This document shows, piece after piece, positions 9,113-18,481 of a stretch of DNA of 41,716 nt. The DNA is taken from the NCBI GenBank assembly GCA_003213275.1, contig QCNH01000004.1:1-41716 (forward strand). The letters are read 5' to 3'. The first letter of the stretch is position 1, and the number at the start of each line of letters is the position of its first letter. A program made the translations under genes and the position numbers. The stretch comes from Prochlorococcus sp. AG-424-M03. Its GTDB lineage: Bacteria; Cyanobacteriota; Cyanobacteriia; PCC-6307; Cyanobiaceae. The notes beneath the pieces are model-generated. The model was not told the origin of the DNA. It saw only the letters and a list, made by a program, of their open reading frames with translations, and made no database searches.

Positions 9113-10462
9113 TCAGTAATTTGGCAATAATTCTTCTTCTACATATTTGGTATGTATCTTACCTTCCTTAAATTTAGCTTTATTCAGTAAAGTTAGATGA
9201 AAATTAATTGTTGTAGGAATGCCTGTCACTGCGCATTCATTTAAAGCCCTATTCATACGTTTAATTGCAGCATTACGATCTTTACCCCAGACTATTAATT
9301 TACCAATTAAGGAGTCATAAAATGGAGGTATTTCATAACCAGTATAAACATGACTATCCACCCTCACACCAGGGCCACCAGGAGGAAGCCACCCAGTTAT
9401 TTTTCCAGGTGATGGTCGAAAATTATGAGAAGGATCTTCAGCGTTGATTCTACATTCAATGGCATGACCGTTTAAATGAATATCATCCTGATTAAATTCC
9501 AAGTTTGCTCCACTTGCGATTTTAATTTGCTCGGCTATTAAATCAACACCTGTCACCATTTCAGTAACAGGATGTTCAACTTGAATCCTAGTATTCATTT
9601 CCATGAAATAAAAATTATTATCATCATCAACTAAAAATTCAACTGTACCAGCTCCTTCGTACCCGATACTTTTTGCAGCAGCAATAGCTGCATTTCCCAT
9701 TTTTTTTCTTAGTTCAGTATTAATTGCAGGGCTAGGAGACTCTTCCAATAATTTCTGATGTCTTCTTTGAACTGAACAATCTCGCTCTCCCAAATGAACA
9801 ACATTACCCAACCTATCGGCCAAAATTTGAATTTCTACATGTCTTGGCTTCTTTATGAATTTCTCCATATATAAACCATCATTACCAAAAGCTGCTTCTG
9901 CCTCACCCTGAGCTGCTTTAAACATTTTTTCAAGATTATCAGCGTTTTCAACTAACCTCATACCTCTTCCACCTCCTCCAGCAGTCGCTTTTATAATTAC
10001 CGGATAGCCGATATCTTCTGCCAATTTATAAGCCTCATTAACATTTGATAACAAGCCTTTACTACCAGGTACTGTTGGAACTCCTACTGCTTCCATAGTT
10101 TCTTTAGCTGTAGATTTATCTCCCATAGATCTAATAGCTTTAGGGGATGGACCAATAAAAACTATGCCATGATCACCACACATCTCAGCAAATTTATCAT
10201 TTTCAGCAAGAAATCCATAACCAGGATGAATAGCATCAACTCCTCTAGATGTAGCAGCAGCAAGTATATTGGGAATATTTAAATAACTCTTATTACTTAA
10301 CGAGTCGCCAACGCACACCGCTTCATCAGCAAGCTGAACGTGCAATGCTTTTTTATCTACAGTGCTAAAAACTGCAACTGTTGCAATACCTAGTTCTCTA
10401 CAACTTCTGACAATTCGTAAAGCTATTTCTCCACGATTAGCAATTAAAACTTTTTCAACCAT
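9113..10462 (-). CDS. accC: acetyl-CoA carboxylase, biotin carboxylase subunit
   Basis: Carboxylates biotin on the carrier protein AccB with ATP and bicarbonate, the first half-reaction of fatty-acid synthesis. The 449-aa ATP-grasp enzyme has the glycine-rich loop [10 protein letters not shown] and the active-site segment [18 protein letters not shown], and ends in the usual C-terminal domain. It starts with [16 protein letters not shown], the standard N-terminus, so the ATG at 10462 is secure. It stands alone on the minus strand. Confidence 0.97.
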   Translation of the reverse strand: MVEKVLIANRGEIALRIVRSCRELGIATVAVFSTVDKKALHVQLADEAVCVGDSLSNKSYLNIPNILAAATSRGVDAIHPGYGFLAENDKFAEMCGDHGIVFIGPSPKAIRSMGDKSTAKETMEAVGVPTVPGSKGLLSNVNEAYKLAEDIGYPVIIKATAGGGGRGMRLVENADNLEKMFKAAQGEAEAAFGNDGLYMEKFIKKPRHVEIQILADRLGNVVHLGERDCSVQRRHQKLLEESPSPAINTELRKKMGNAAIAAAKSIGYEGAGTVEFLVDDDNNFYFMEMNTRIQVEHPVTEMVTGVDLIAEQIKIASGANLEFNQDDIHLNGHAIECRINAEDPSHNFRPSPGKITGWLPPGGPGVRVDSHVYTGYEIPPFYDSLIGKLIVWGKDRNAAIKRMNRALNECAVTGIPTTINFHLTLLNKAKFKEGKIHTKYVEEELLPNY

Positions 10463-10524
10463 TATGAAAATTAAATTGAAGAAATGAAAATGACTTAAAA
10501 CAAAAAATTCTTTGCCAAAGTATT

Positions 10525-10540
10525 TAACAAAATTTTGTTA
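10525..10540. promoter_or_regulatory. perfect 16-bp palindrome in the accC/tRNA-Leu intergenic
   Basis: TAACAAAATTTTGTTA is a perfect palindrome about 60 bp upstream of the accC start, in the 260-bp gap before tRNA-Leu. It could be a regulator site for accC, but AT-rich palindromes also arise by chance. No other structure stands out in this gap. Confidence 0.25.
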
Positions 10541-10722
10541 GTGATCAGAGGACATTTTTACAATACAACCTAGAACGTTATATATGTATAAATATTTGTT
10601 TTATGCAATAGAAAAATAATTCATCATATTCAAAAATTCTCTTTTATAACTAGATCCTTATTTCAGTCAATAATGTATTATGTTTTTAAGGTTTAGGTAT
10701 CCTCGGTGCTTGAAAACCCTTT

Positions 10723-10804
10723 GCGGACGTGGCGGAATTGGTAGACGCGCACGTCTAAGGAGCGTGTGGCTTAGGCCTTGCGAGTTCAAGTCTCGCCGTC
10801 CGCA
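10723..10804 (+). tRNA. trnL: tRNA-Leu, anticodon AAG
   Basis: Class II tRNA of 82 nt. The acceptor stem GCGGACG pairs with CGTCCGC, followed by discriminator A. The D stem is GCG/CGC, the anticodon stem is CACGT/GCGTG with loop CTAAGGA, the long variable arm is closed by GGC/GCC, and the T arm is GCGAG-TTCAAGT-CTCGC. The anticodon at 10757-10759 reads AAG (codon CTT), which is unusual for bacteria and would normally be deaminated to IAG. CCA is not encoded. The next gene begins 10-31 bp downstream, so both probably share a transcript. Confidence 0.95.
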
Positions 10805-10835
10805 TTTACATTTAATGTATTCTGGTTCAACTGCA

Positions 10836-12101
10836 ATGAAAAATAAATCAGTTGCAGTAGTTATAGTTTCTAATGGTCCTGGTGAATTATCTACATGGGT
10901 AAGTCCTGTAGTTGATGAGCTTAACAAAAGAAATAAATCTCTATTTGATGACTATAAAATCGATTTTACTCTTAGGTTAGTCCTTGTTCCTTGCCCAAAT
11001 GCCACTGGTAAAGAATTTATAGTTGCAAATTCATGGAATACATTCGAATTAATTACAAAATCCAATAGTTTTTGGAAATTATTAATAAACCCACGTTCTT
11101 TTGCGAATTGGCCCAAAAAAGGCTTAGTTATTTTCCTTGGTGGGGATCAATTTTGGAGCATTTTACTAGCTAAAAGATTAGGTTATCTAAATATCACATA
11201 TGCTGAATGGATTTCGCGATGGCCTCAGTGGACAAACCATATTGCTGCTATGAATGGAAAAGTAAAAGAGTTAATTCCCAAAAGATATAGAGATAAATGT
11301 CAAATAATTGGCGATCTGATGGCAGATATCAAAATTAATAGTGAAATATCATTAAAAAATAAAGAAAATCATTATATTGCATTGTTGCCTGGTTCTAAAA
11401 AAGCAAAGCTTTCTGTTGGAATTCCTTTCTTCTTAGAAATTGCAGATCACATAGCTGAAGAAAATCAAAATATAAATCTTATAATTCCCATTGCCCCAAC
11501 CACTGATAAAAGTGAATATTTATTTTTTCAAAGCGAGAGAAATCCAATTGCAAAATATTATTCATCAAAAATCAAAACAATTAATAACATCAAAGACTCC
11601 TGTTTTGATTATGTAATTGAAACAGCAAAAAATACAAAAATTTATCTAATTAAAAAACATCCTTGCTATGAAATATTAAAAGAATGTGATCTTGCAATTA
11701 CAACTGTAGGAGCAAATACTTCAGAATTAGCAGCAATTGCTCTTCCAATGTTAGTTGTTCTACCAACTCAACATTTAAATATGATGAATGCCTGGGATGG
11801 AATTTTTGGAGTAGTTGGGAAAATATCATTCATAAATAGATTCCTAACTTTTATAATTAAATATTTTTATTTTAAAAAAAAGAAGTTTTTTGCTTGGCCA
11901 AATATAAAAGCTAAAAGAATGATAGTCCCTGAAAGGATAGGAAATATTGCGCCCAAAAATATTGCAAGAGAAGTATTATTTCTTTTGAAAAATAAGGATC
12001 AATTAAAAAATATTAGTGATAATTTACGAAAAGAAAGAGGAAAGAAAGGCGCTGCAGAAAAACTTGCTTCTATTATTGTTAATGCAATAAAAAAACTTTG
12101 A
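10836..12101 (+). CDS. lipid-A-disaccharide synthase-like glycosyltransferase-fold protein
   Basis: A ~420-aa protein of a cyanobacterial family related to lipid-A-disaccharide synthase LpxB. The N-terminus VIVSNGPGELSTWVSPVVDEL and the C-terminal nucleotide-sugar-like region (LAITTVGANTSELAAIALP) give a two-domain GT-B impression. Whether it makes a lipid A precursor or another glycolipid is unknown. The open frame extends up to 10680, but that part is the tRNA gene. Two ATGs follow the tRNA, at 10815 and 10836. I chose 10836 because conserved-looking sequence begins just after it; 10815 would add MYSGSTA. The gene converges with the PRC-barrel gene, 3 bp away. Confidence 0.8.
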   Translation: MKNKSVAVVIVSNGPGELSTWVSPVVDELNKRNKSLFDDYKIDFTLRLVLVPCPNATGKEFIVANSWNTFELITKSNSFWKLLINPRSFANWPKKGLVIFLGGDQFWSILLAKRLGYLNITYAEWISRWPQWTNHIAAMNGKVKELIPKRYRDKCQIIGDLMADIKINSEISLKNKENHYIALLPGSKKAKLSVGIPFFLEIADHIAEENQNINLIIPIAPTTDKSEYLFFQSERNPIAKYYSSKIKTINNIKDSCFDYVIETAKNTKIYLIKKHPCYEILKECDLAITTVGANTSELAAIALPMLVVLPTQHLNMMNAWDGIFGVVGKISFINRFLTFIIKYFYFKKKKFFAWPNIKAKRMIVPERIGNIAPKNIAREVLFLLKNKDQLKNISDNLRKERGKKGAAEKLASIIVNAIKKL

Positions 12102-12104
12102 CAA

Positions 12105-13148
12105 TTACCAGGGATCCTCAATTTCAAAATTTTCTGATTTTTTATTATCTTTAACTAAATTTTGTTCATCTAATGGTTCAATATCTAAAGTTTCTGTTGC
12201 ATTTTCAATTGGTCTTTTCGAAGCTAAATTAATATTTAATTGTCTCTTTTGTTGAAAATCAATATTCTTTCCTTCATCTTTTTGACTAATAGTATTTTGA
12301 TTCTCGATCTGATCAGAATAATCATTCTCCATATATAATTTTTTTCTGTTATTTATTTCTTCCGAAGAACCCTTTATTTCAACATATTCCAGTTCATCTT
12401 CATAATCATCTTCATAATCATCTTGTTCAACAACTTCTTCATAGTCTTCAACCAAATTGTTTTGTTGTTCTGATTCTGAACCAGAAAGTAACTGATTCTC
12501 AACTGGTACAAGATTTGCTGAGTATCCATTTGCTTCCCTTTCATCCCATGAAGAGCCTCCTACACCCAGTTTCTCAAGTAGTCCACTACTTAATTGGTTC
12601 AATTTCTCTTCAGCACCTTCATAAACAATAATCCTATCCGTCCCACTACTTACAATTTCCTCAACAGGAATTTCCCAAGTACTTAAAACTCCCTCACCTA
12701 AAAGTGGAACACCAACTGCACCCATTACAAGTGAAATTAAATCCCCAGTCTCGATATCAAACGAAAACCCAAGAACTCTACCTAACAGTTGTCCAGATTC
12801 TGTAATCACCTGACAATTAATTACCTTTCCATATCTTTCTGGCGCAAAACCTTCACTCAAAGAATCAAGGGAGTCTACTAATATGACGTCTCCAACTTGC
12901 TTTATACTTTCTAAGGGCATCCATTTTGGCAAACCTGGTAAAAATCTTGTAAGTGGATTATCTCTTAGTCCCAAAGCTACCACCTCTCTTCTGTCAATAT
13001 CAACGACAACTTCACCAACTACGCCTAAACGCCTCCCAGTATCAGTAGTTATAACTTGTGTTCCCATCAATTCTGACCTTAACCATAAACGTTCGCTAGG
13101 GACAGAATTTGGACGATTCTTATTCGCAGATGTGTTAGACAAACTCAT
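12105..13148 (-). CDS. PRC-barrel domain protein with acidic C-terminal tail
   Basis: A 347-aa protein with two successive PRC-barrel domains: roughly residues 20-95 (LMGTQVITTDTGRRLGVVGE start) and 105-185 (NCQVITESGQLLGRVLGF start). PRC barrels occur in photosynthetic reaction-centre H subunits and in the RNA-processing protein RimM, usually as binding modules. The C-terminal ~150 residues are low-complexity and highly acidic (repeated DYEDDYED), probably disordered. No membrane segment is visible. It lies 45 bp downstream of smc on the same strand, so the two may be cotranscribed. Function is unknown. Confidence 0.82.
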   Translation of the reverse strand: MSLSNTSANKNRPNSVPSERLWLRSELMGTQVITTDTGRRLGVVGEVVVDIDRREVVALGLRDNPLTRFLPGLPKWMPLESIKQVGDVILVDSLDSLSEGFAPERYGKVINCQVITESGQLLGRVLGFSFDIETGDLISLVMGAVGVPLLGEGVLSTWEIPVEEIVSSGTDRIIVYEGAEEKLNQLSSGLLEKLGVGGSSWDEREANGYSANLVPVENQLLSGSESEQQNNLVEDYEEVVEQDDYEDDYEDELEYVEIKGSSEEINNRKKLYMENDYSDQIENQNTISQKDEGKNIDFQQKRQLNINLASKRPIENATETLDIEPLDEQNLVKDNKKSENFEIEDPW

Positions 13149-13193
13149 AAATAACTTTTTATCATTCTGACGTATAAATTTAAAAAAGTGTGT

Positions 13194-16100
13194 TTATGCA
13201 GCATTTGGTAACCCAATAACTTGAGTATTAGCACCTCTTGCTTGCGCAACGCCAATTGTTCGTTCAGACGCACTTATCATAGGCCTTCTATGACTTACGA
13301 CTATAAATTGAGCATTTGATGACTGATTAGATATTAATTTTGACAACCTTTCAACATTTATTCCATCTAAAAAACTATCAACCTCATCTAATGCATAAAA
13401 AGGTGAAGGTTTATACTTTTGCAAAGCAAATAAAAAACTTAAAGCAGTTAATGACTTTTCACCACCTGACATAGAAGCTAATCTTCTGACATTTTTCCCC
13501 TTAGGATGAGCGACTAAAGTTAAGCCTCCTTCCAAAGGAGAATTAGGATTTTCCAGTTGAAGGAAACCATCTCCATCAGATAAATTTGCAAAAATCTCTC
13601 TAAAGTGTTTATCAACTTCTACAAATGCTTGCATAAAAGCCTCCTGACGCATAGTTGATACAGTTTCTATTCTCAGCAATAATTCAGATCTTTCATTAGA
13701 TAGAATTCCTAATTTTTCTCGTAAACCATTTAATCTCTCAATTAATTCATCTAATTCATCAAGAGCCAACATATTAACAGGTTCTAAGCTTTGAAGTCTT
13801 GCATTTATGATCGAGATTTCTGATTGCAAAGATTCAAGACTCTTCCCTTCATATTCTCCAAACTTTGGGGCAGGATTAGGTAAATCTTTTTTATAATTTT
13901 CTAATTTTATTTTCTCGCTCCTCATCTCTTCTTTAAGAGAATCCATATCCCTTTCAAGATATTCAAGCTTTAATAGATAGTTATTAGATTCTTGCCTTTT
14001 ATTTGAAATTGAAGAGTTTAATTCATCTCTTTTTCTTCTCAATAAACCTAAATCCTTCTCTAGAGAATTTTTTTGATTATCAAGAACTGAAAGTTCTTTT
14101 TTAAATTTATCTCTTTTATCTATCCATTCATTATGAGCAATTGCAAGTTCTTTGATAGATTCCTGCAAGTTTTTTTCTTGTAATAATGTAATTTTTAATG
14201 AATTCTTGATACGCTCTTTGTTTAAAGCATATTGATTCTTCTTATCTAGCAATGTATCTCTTTCATTAATAAGTAATTCAAGTTCTTTATCAAGATTATT
14301 AAAATCGCTATTAAAAGCTATTAATGATGATTTTTGATTTTTTTCATCATTCTCCTTAAGAATTATTTGCAATTGATGAAACTTATCATGATAAGGCTTC
14401 AATTCATTTTTTAAACGCTCTAACTCCTTAACTAATAAATTATTAGCACTTTCAAGTTTATTGAATCTCAATTTACAGTCCTCAATTCTTTTAATTACAA
14501 CTTGAAAAGAATTTTTCTTTACTTCAATTTCTTTATTGAACGAAGCACAATCCTCAATAATTTGACTGCGGTTAAGATTTAATTGATTTAGTGTATTATT
14601 TTTTGTGATCAAATCATTGTTTGACTCTTTTAAAGCTTCTTTAATAACCAATAATCTTTCTTTTATAGGGATAGAATCATCAAGATCATTATTAATTCCA
14701 AATCTATAAGCTAAATCTTTATTTAACTTGCTACCGCCTGTAATAGCACCACTTGCTTCTAATAATTCACCACCTATAGTAACTAACCTATTTTTTTGTT
14801 TAGATAACCTAGCTGAGGCTAAGTCTGAAAAAACCAACGTATCACCAAAAACATATCTAAAAACATCTGAATAAACTTCATCAAACGTAATTAGATTAAT
14901 AGCTTTATCAATGAATCCAAGCTCCCTATTAATTTCAAATCTTGAAATTGCATAATTCTTCTTTTGACTTCTAATTCTATTTAAAGGTAAAAAAGTTAAT
15001 CTTCCCGCCTTCTTCTTTTTAAGAATTTCAATTGCTCTAGCGGCAATATGATCATTATCAACAACAATTTGTCCTAGTCTACTTCCTGCTGCAATTTCTA
15101 ATGCATATCTATTTTTCTCACTGACCTCTCCAAGTTGAGCTACATAGCCATGTATACCCTCCAAGCCTGCTTCTAAAAGAATTCTAAGAGCATACGAACC
15201 TCTGGATTCATTTAAAGCTTCCTTTCTACTTTCCAATCTAGATAAATCCTTTTCAAGCCTTAATTGCTCATTGTTTAGCCTTAATTTAGTTTTATTTAAT
15301 AAATCAATTTCATTTTTTAAAGAATTAATTTCCGCGCTATTAGTTTCCAATTTATTTTTGTTGATGTTGGATGTCTCTTTTTTTCTCTGATTTCCCTCTA
15401 AAAGTTGCTGCTTTTCTAAAGCTAAAGCATTGATCTGAGAAGATATTTCATCTTTTTGAATATTATTCTGAATAGTTTCTTCTTCAAATCTCCTTTTTTT
15501 TATTTCCAAAGGATTAATTTTATTTTTTATACTTTCAAGCTCAGCATTTAATTTGATATTTTGTTTTGAGAATTCTCCAGATTCTCCCGCTGCATCAGAA
15601 AGTTTTTTCCTGGATAATTTATGTTTTAAAGTAAGATCATCAATTTGCAAGTTCAATTTATTTAAGTAATTATGATCAAAATTTTCTTGTCTCGTCTTTT
15701 CTGACTCAATATTTCTCTTGGATATTGCAATCTCATCTCTCTGCTTTTGCAATTTAATGCCCTCTTCTTTATTCAAACTTGATATTCGATCAAGTTCTCT
15801 CAAACTAGAATTAATACTACCTATATCAGAATTCACTTTTATCAATTTATCCTCTCCTTTCTCCTTAAGCTCATCAACCAGTATTTTCAAAGCACTTTCT
15901 AAGACTGATATTTCGTTATTAATAGATTCTTTTTGTTCATTAAATAATATTTTATTTTTTTCAATTTCAGTTTCTTTTTTCTCTATAGATTCAACATGCT
16001 TAACTTGTTTATCAAAAATAAGAACTTTCTCTAATTCCATTATTTGAAGCAGTTTTGTCTTTAACTCTTGATATCGCTTAGCTTTTTCACATTCTTTTTC

Positions 16101-16784
16101 AAGCTTATTTTTACTAGATTGCAATTCATTTTCTAAAATTTCACACCTTTCTTGTCTTTCAAAAACGTCATTTAATTTTGCATTAGTTTGTTCTATTCTT
16201 GTATCAAAAAGTGCGACTCCTGCTAATTCATCAATAAGATTTCTCCTCTCCTTATTATTCATTGATACTATTCTTGTTACATCTCCCTGCATAACAACAT
16301 TGCTGCCCTCAGGATCAACACTAATATCCCTTAAAATTTTCTGTATTTGTTGCAAGGTACATTGCTGTCCATCAGAAGTATAAGTCGAAGCATAAGAACC
16401 GCCGGGCATAAGCCTTAATTTTCTAGAAACTACCCATTCTTTTTGACCCTTTTTTAGACCAATTTCTTCTTCTTCTAGTTCCAAGGGAGGCAGGTCCTCT
16501 CTGGGAGACCAATCTTGAATATTAAATTTTACCGATACAAATGTTTCGGAGGACTTACCCTCTTTAACTTTAGAGTTATTTATTAGATCTGGTAATCTTT
16601 CTGCCCTCATCCCTCTACTATTAGCTAAACCGAGACAGAATAAAATTCCATCTAAAATATTACTTTTCCCAGAACCGTTAGGCCCTGTAACCACTGTAAA
16701 ACCTTCTTCAAGAGGAATTTTTACAGTTCCCCCAAAAGATTTAAAATTTTCAAACTCGACCTGATTGATATGTACCAATCTCAA
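13194..16784 (-). CDS. smc: chromosome segregation protein SMC
   Basis: The 1196-aa structural-maintenance-of-chromosomes ATPase condenses and organises the chromosome as a homodimer. Walker A is GPNGSGKS (34-41). Long coiled coils flank a hinge around residues 530-690 (GIHGYVAQLGEVSEKN, then GSRLGQIVVDND). The C-terminal head has the ABC signature SGGEKSLTAL from residue 1106 and Walker B LDEVD (1132-1136). Length and domain order are complete. No scpA or scpB partner is adjacent. It is followed by the PRC-barrel gene. Confidence 0.97.
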   Translation of the reverse strand: MRLVHINQVEFENFKSFGGTVKIPLEEGFTVVTGPNGSGKSNILDGILFCLGLANSRGMRAERLPDLINNSKVKEGKSSETFVSVKFNIQDWSPREDLPPLELEEEEIGLKKGQKEWVVSRKLRLMPGGSYASTYTSDGQQCTLQQIQKILRDISVDPEGSNVVMQGDVTRIVSMNNKERRNLIDELAGVALFDTRIEQTNAKLNDVFERQERCEILENELQSSKNKLEKECEKAKRYQELKTKLLQIMELEKVLIFDKQVKHVESIEKKETEIEKNKILFNEQKESINNEISVLESALKILVDELKEKGEDKLIKVNSDIGSINSSLRELDRISSLNKEEGIKLQKQRDEIAISKRNIESEKTRQENFDHNYLNKLNLQIDDLTLKHKLSRKKLSDAAGESGEFSKQNIKLNAELESIKNKINPLEIKKRRFEEETIQNNIQKDEISSQINALALEKQQLLEGNQRKKETSNINKNKLETNSAEINSLKNEIDLLNKTKLRLNNEQLRLEKDLSRLESRKEALNESRGSYALRILLEAGLEGIHGYVAQLGEVSEKNRYALEIAAGSRLGQIVVDNDHIAARAIEILKKKKAGRLTFLPLNRIRSQKKNYAISRFEINRELGFIDKAINLITFDEVYSDVFRYVFGDTLVFSDLASARLSKQKNRLVTIGGELLEASGAITGGSKLNKDLAYRFGINNDLDDSIPIKERLLVIKEALKESNNDLITKNNTLNQLNLNRSQIIEDCASFNKEIEVKKNSFQVVIKRIEDCKLRFNKLESANNLLVKELERLKNELKPYHDKFHQLQIILKENDEKNQKSSLIAFNSDFNNLDKELELLINERDTLLDKKNQYALNKERIKNSLKITLLQEKNLQESIKELAIAHNEWIDKRDKFKKELSVLDNQKNSLEKDLGLLRRKRDELNSSISNKRQESNNYLLKLEYLERDMDSLKEEMRSEKIKLENYKKDLPNPAPKFGEYEGKSLESLQSEISIINARLQSLEPVNMLALDELDELIERLNGLREKLGILSNERSELLLRIETVSTMRQEAFMQAFVEVDKHFREIFANLSDGDGFLQLENPNSPLEGGLTLVAHPKGKNVRRLASMSGGEKSLTALSFLFALQKYKPSPFYALDEVDSFLDGINVERLSKLISNQSSNAQFIVVSHRRPMISASERTIGVAQARGANTQVIGLPNAA

Positions 16785-16860
16785 GTCTCAATAGCTAAAT
16801 AAGAATAACTAATTTGCAAAAATTCTCAATAGAAATATTACGATTATTTATAAATGAATA

Positions 16861-17223
16861 TTAATAATTTTTGCTCAATCTACAAGAATTACCCGAAATT
16901 TCAAACAAACCACAAAGAAGCTCACCGTCCAAAATAAATCGAAAACATTCCGAATCCAATTTATTAGAAACGTTCTTAAATATTCCATGATCGATTCTTT
17001 TTACGAAACCTCGATTCCCAGAAAGTTCATATTCTAACCTTGATAGCCATACAAGTCTATGATTTGGCTGTGTAAAAATTTCTATAGAAGATTGATTTAA
17101 TAAAGGTATTTTTAAAAATTTCCAAGTTAAACAATCTATTCCATTTTCAACAAGAAAATCGTAATGAATATCTAAAGCTTTAGAAGAATAAACTTTATGT
17201 TCAAGCAAAACCCATTTATTCAT
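16861..17223 (-). CDS. hypothetical protein
   Basis: A protein I do not recognise, 120 aa from the ATG at 17223 (MNKWVLLEHK). A TTG at 17241 would add six residues but is less likely. It is soluble, with mixed alpha/beta character and no membrane segment. Visible features are a stretch resembling a ligand-binding fold (IEIFTQPNHRLVWLSRLEYE) and two cysteines near the C-terminus. It lies 76 bp upstream of smc on the same strand and could be transcribed with it. Confidence 0.7.
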   Translation of the reverse strand: MNKWVLLEHKVYSSKALDIHYDFLVENGIDCLTWKFLKIPLLNQSSIEIFTQPNHRLVWLSRLEYELSGNRGFVKRIDHGIFKNVSNKLDSECFRFILDGELLCGLFEISGNSCRLSKNY

Positions 17224-17305
17224 TATCGAATTGATAAACAAATCGAATCTATTTTCAAAAAACAGTTTATGTAAAAATATATTTTATTTAAGATATTCCT
17301 ATGAT

Positions 17306-17461
17306 TTAATTACTTGCATCAGGAACAAATCTTAAAGCAATGAATAGCAAACTTCCAGCTCCAGCGATAGCTGCTGCTACTAATCCAAAATCTGTAGGAA
17401 TTGTGCGAGATGCAAAAATTAATGATGCAAATGTGATATCCATGATGAAATTTAAACTCAT
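17306..17461 (-). CDS. 51-aa single-helix membrane protein
   Basis: Short ORF starting ATG at 17461 (MSLNFIMDITFAS) or at an internal ATG at 17443 (45 aa). It contains a clear hydrophobic helix, FGLVAAAIAGAGSLLFIALRF, after the polar turn SRTIPTD, and ends VPDASN. Size and layout resemble the small subunits of photosystems, cytochrome b6f or NDH-1, but it matches none of the ones I can recall (PsaI/J/M, PsbM/T/Y, Psb30, PetG/L/M/N). Codon choice is like its neighbours. It is on the same strand as the hypothetical gene at 16861-17223, with an 82-bp gap. Confidence 0.6.
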   Translation of the reverse strand: MSLNFIMDITFASLIFASRTIPTDFGLVAAAIAGAGSLLFIALRFVPDASN

Positions 17462-17630
17462 TTAATAAATTCAGTAATAGCTTAACAAAACCTTCTTACA
17501 GAACAGAGCAGATAAATAAAATGTAAATAAACTTTTATATGTTTTTATTTTTTTAAATCGTACAAATCTTTAGATAAGGGTTCCAAATTAAGAAAATAGG
17601 GTCTAATCTTGAAATAAATAAGTTTAAATA

Positions 17631-18092
17631 ATGGAGACTTACCATCCTCCCAAAGAAGTAGAAGAAAAAGCAGATAACTCTGAACTTCCTGAACAAGAAG
17701 TTATCTCGGAGCAATGGATACTTGAAAAAATTGACAGTTTAATACCTTTAATAAAAGAAAAATGGCCTACCATTGCCCAGCAAACCCTTGAAGCCACAAA
17801 AGGAAGTATTGATGATTTAGTTGAAGTAATAGCAAGCCATAGTGGAACCTCAGCTATTGGAATAAAACGCCAACTATTTGAAATCATTGATTCAATACGA
17901 GAAAACAATTGGGAGATATCAGAAAAAATTGAACCTATAGAAAGTCAATTAGAAGAGTTATTAGAGGAACTTAACAACACACTTAGACCAAAAATAGAAA
18001 GTCCAATTAGAAAAAAACCAATATTATCTATTGCAATTGCCGCTGGTATTGGTTTACTAATAGGAACTCTAATAAACAGTGGCAGAAAATAA
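17631..18092 (+). CDS. DUF883/YqjD-like membrane-anchored protein
   Basis: A 153-aa protein with an acidic N-terminus, amphipathic helices through the middle (SIDDLVEVIASHSG, IESQLEELLEELNN), and a C-terminal hydrophobic anchor RKKPILSIAIAAGIGLLIG. This layout, with basic residues just before a glycine-rich terminal helix, matches the ElaB/YqjD/DUF883 group, whose members are inner-membrane-anchored and can bind ribosomes. The next gene is YqjE-like and begins one base after the stop, mirroring the yqjD-yqjE order of enterobacteria. The assignment is by architecture, not strong sequence identity. Confidence 0.75.
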   Translation: METYHPPKEVEEKADNSELPEQEVISEQWILEKIDSLIPLIKEKWPTIAQQTLEATKGSIDDLVEVIASHSGTSAIGIKRQLFEIIDSIRENNWEISEKIEPIESQLEELLEELNNTLRPKIESPIRKKPILSIAIAAGIGLLIGTLINSGRK

Positions 18093-18093
18093 T

Positions 18094-18480
18094 ATGGAAA
18101 AACCAAAAAATAAAAACTTTGCAAATACCGCTTCAAGAATTTCAGCTATCGCAAGTTCGGTTATGGATTTGCATGTAAGAATAGCTCTTCAAGAAGTAGA
18201 TAGAGAAAAAAGAAGAGTAATTAGTGGTGGAATATTTTTGGCAATTGGAAGCACACTACTAATATTAGTTCTAATTTGCATCCATATTATTTTTTATCTT
18301 TTTCTAAAAAACTATAATAACTGGAATATTGAATATAATTTATTACTAATAATATTTATCGATTTATTTCTTGCAGGGTTAAGTTTGAAACTTGGAGGGA
18401 AATTAGCCAAAGGACCTTATCTTCCCCAAACATTGGAGGGTTTAGGTAAGACAACAAAAGCAGTTTTCGGCAAAAAATAA
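18094..18480 (+). CDS. YqjE / phage-holin-superfamily III-like membrane protein
   Basis: A 128-aa protein from the ATG at 18094, one base after the preceding stop; a GTG at 18079 would overlap that gene and add five residues. A helical N-terminus (RIALQEVDREKRRVISGG) leads into two hydrophobic segments (GIFLAIGSTLLILVLICIHI and a second around LLIIFIDLFLAGL). This is the pattern of the DUF1469/YqjE family, named after phage holins but common in chromosomes. It is paired with the YqjD-like gene and probably acts with it at the membrane. No lysis genes are nearby, so a phage role is unlikely. Confidence 0.72.
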   Translation: MEKPKNKNFANTASRISAIASSVMDLHVRIALQEVDREKRRVISGGIFLAIGSTLLILVLICIHIIFYLFLKNYNNWNIEYNLLLIIFIDLFLAGLSLKLGGKLAKGPYLPQTLEGLGKTTKAVFGKK

Positions 18481-18481
18481 A

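Noticed and set aside
10680-10835. N-terminal extension of the LpxB-like gene
   Set aside because: The extension runs straight through the tRNA-Leu gene; its codons are structural RNA.
10667-10927. Minus-strand 86-codon ORF
   Set aside because: It covers the tRNA-Leu gene in antisense and overlaps the start of the LpxB-like gene, with no family resemblance.
18094-18480. Phage holin and therefore a prophage remnant
   Set aside because: The family named after holins is common in chromosomes; the partner is YqjD-like and no other phage genes are present.
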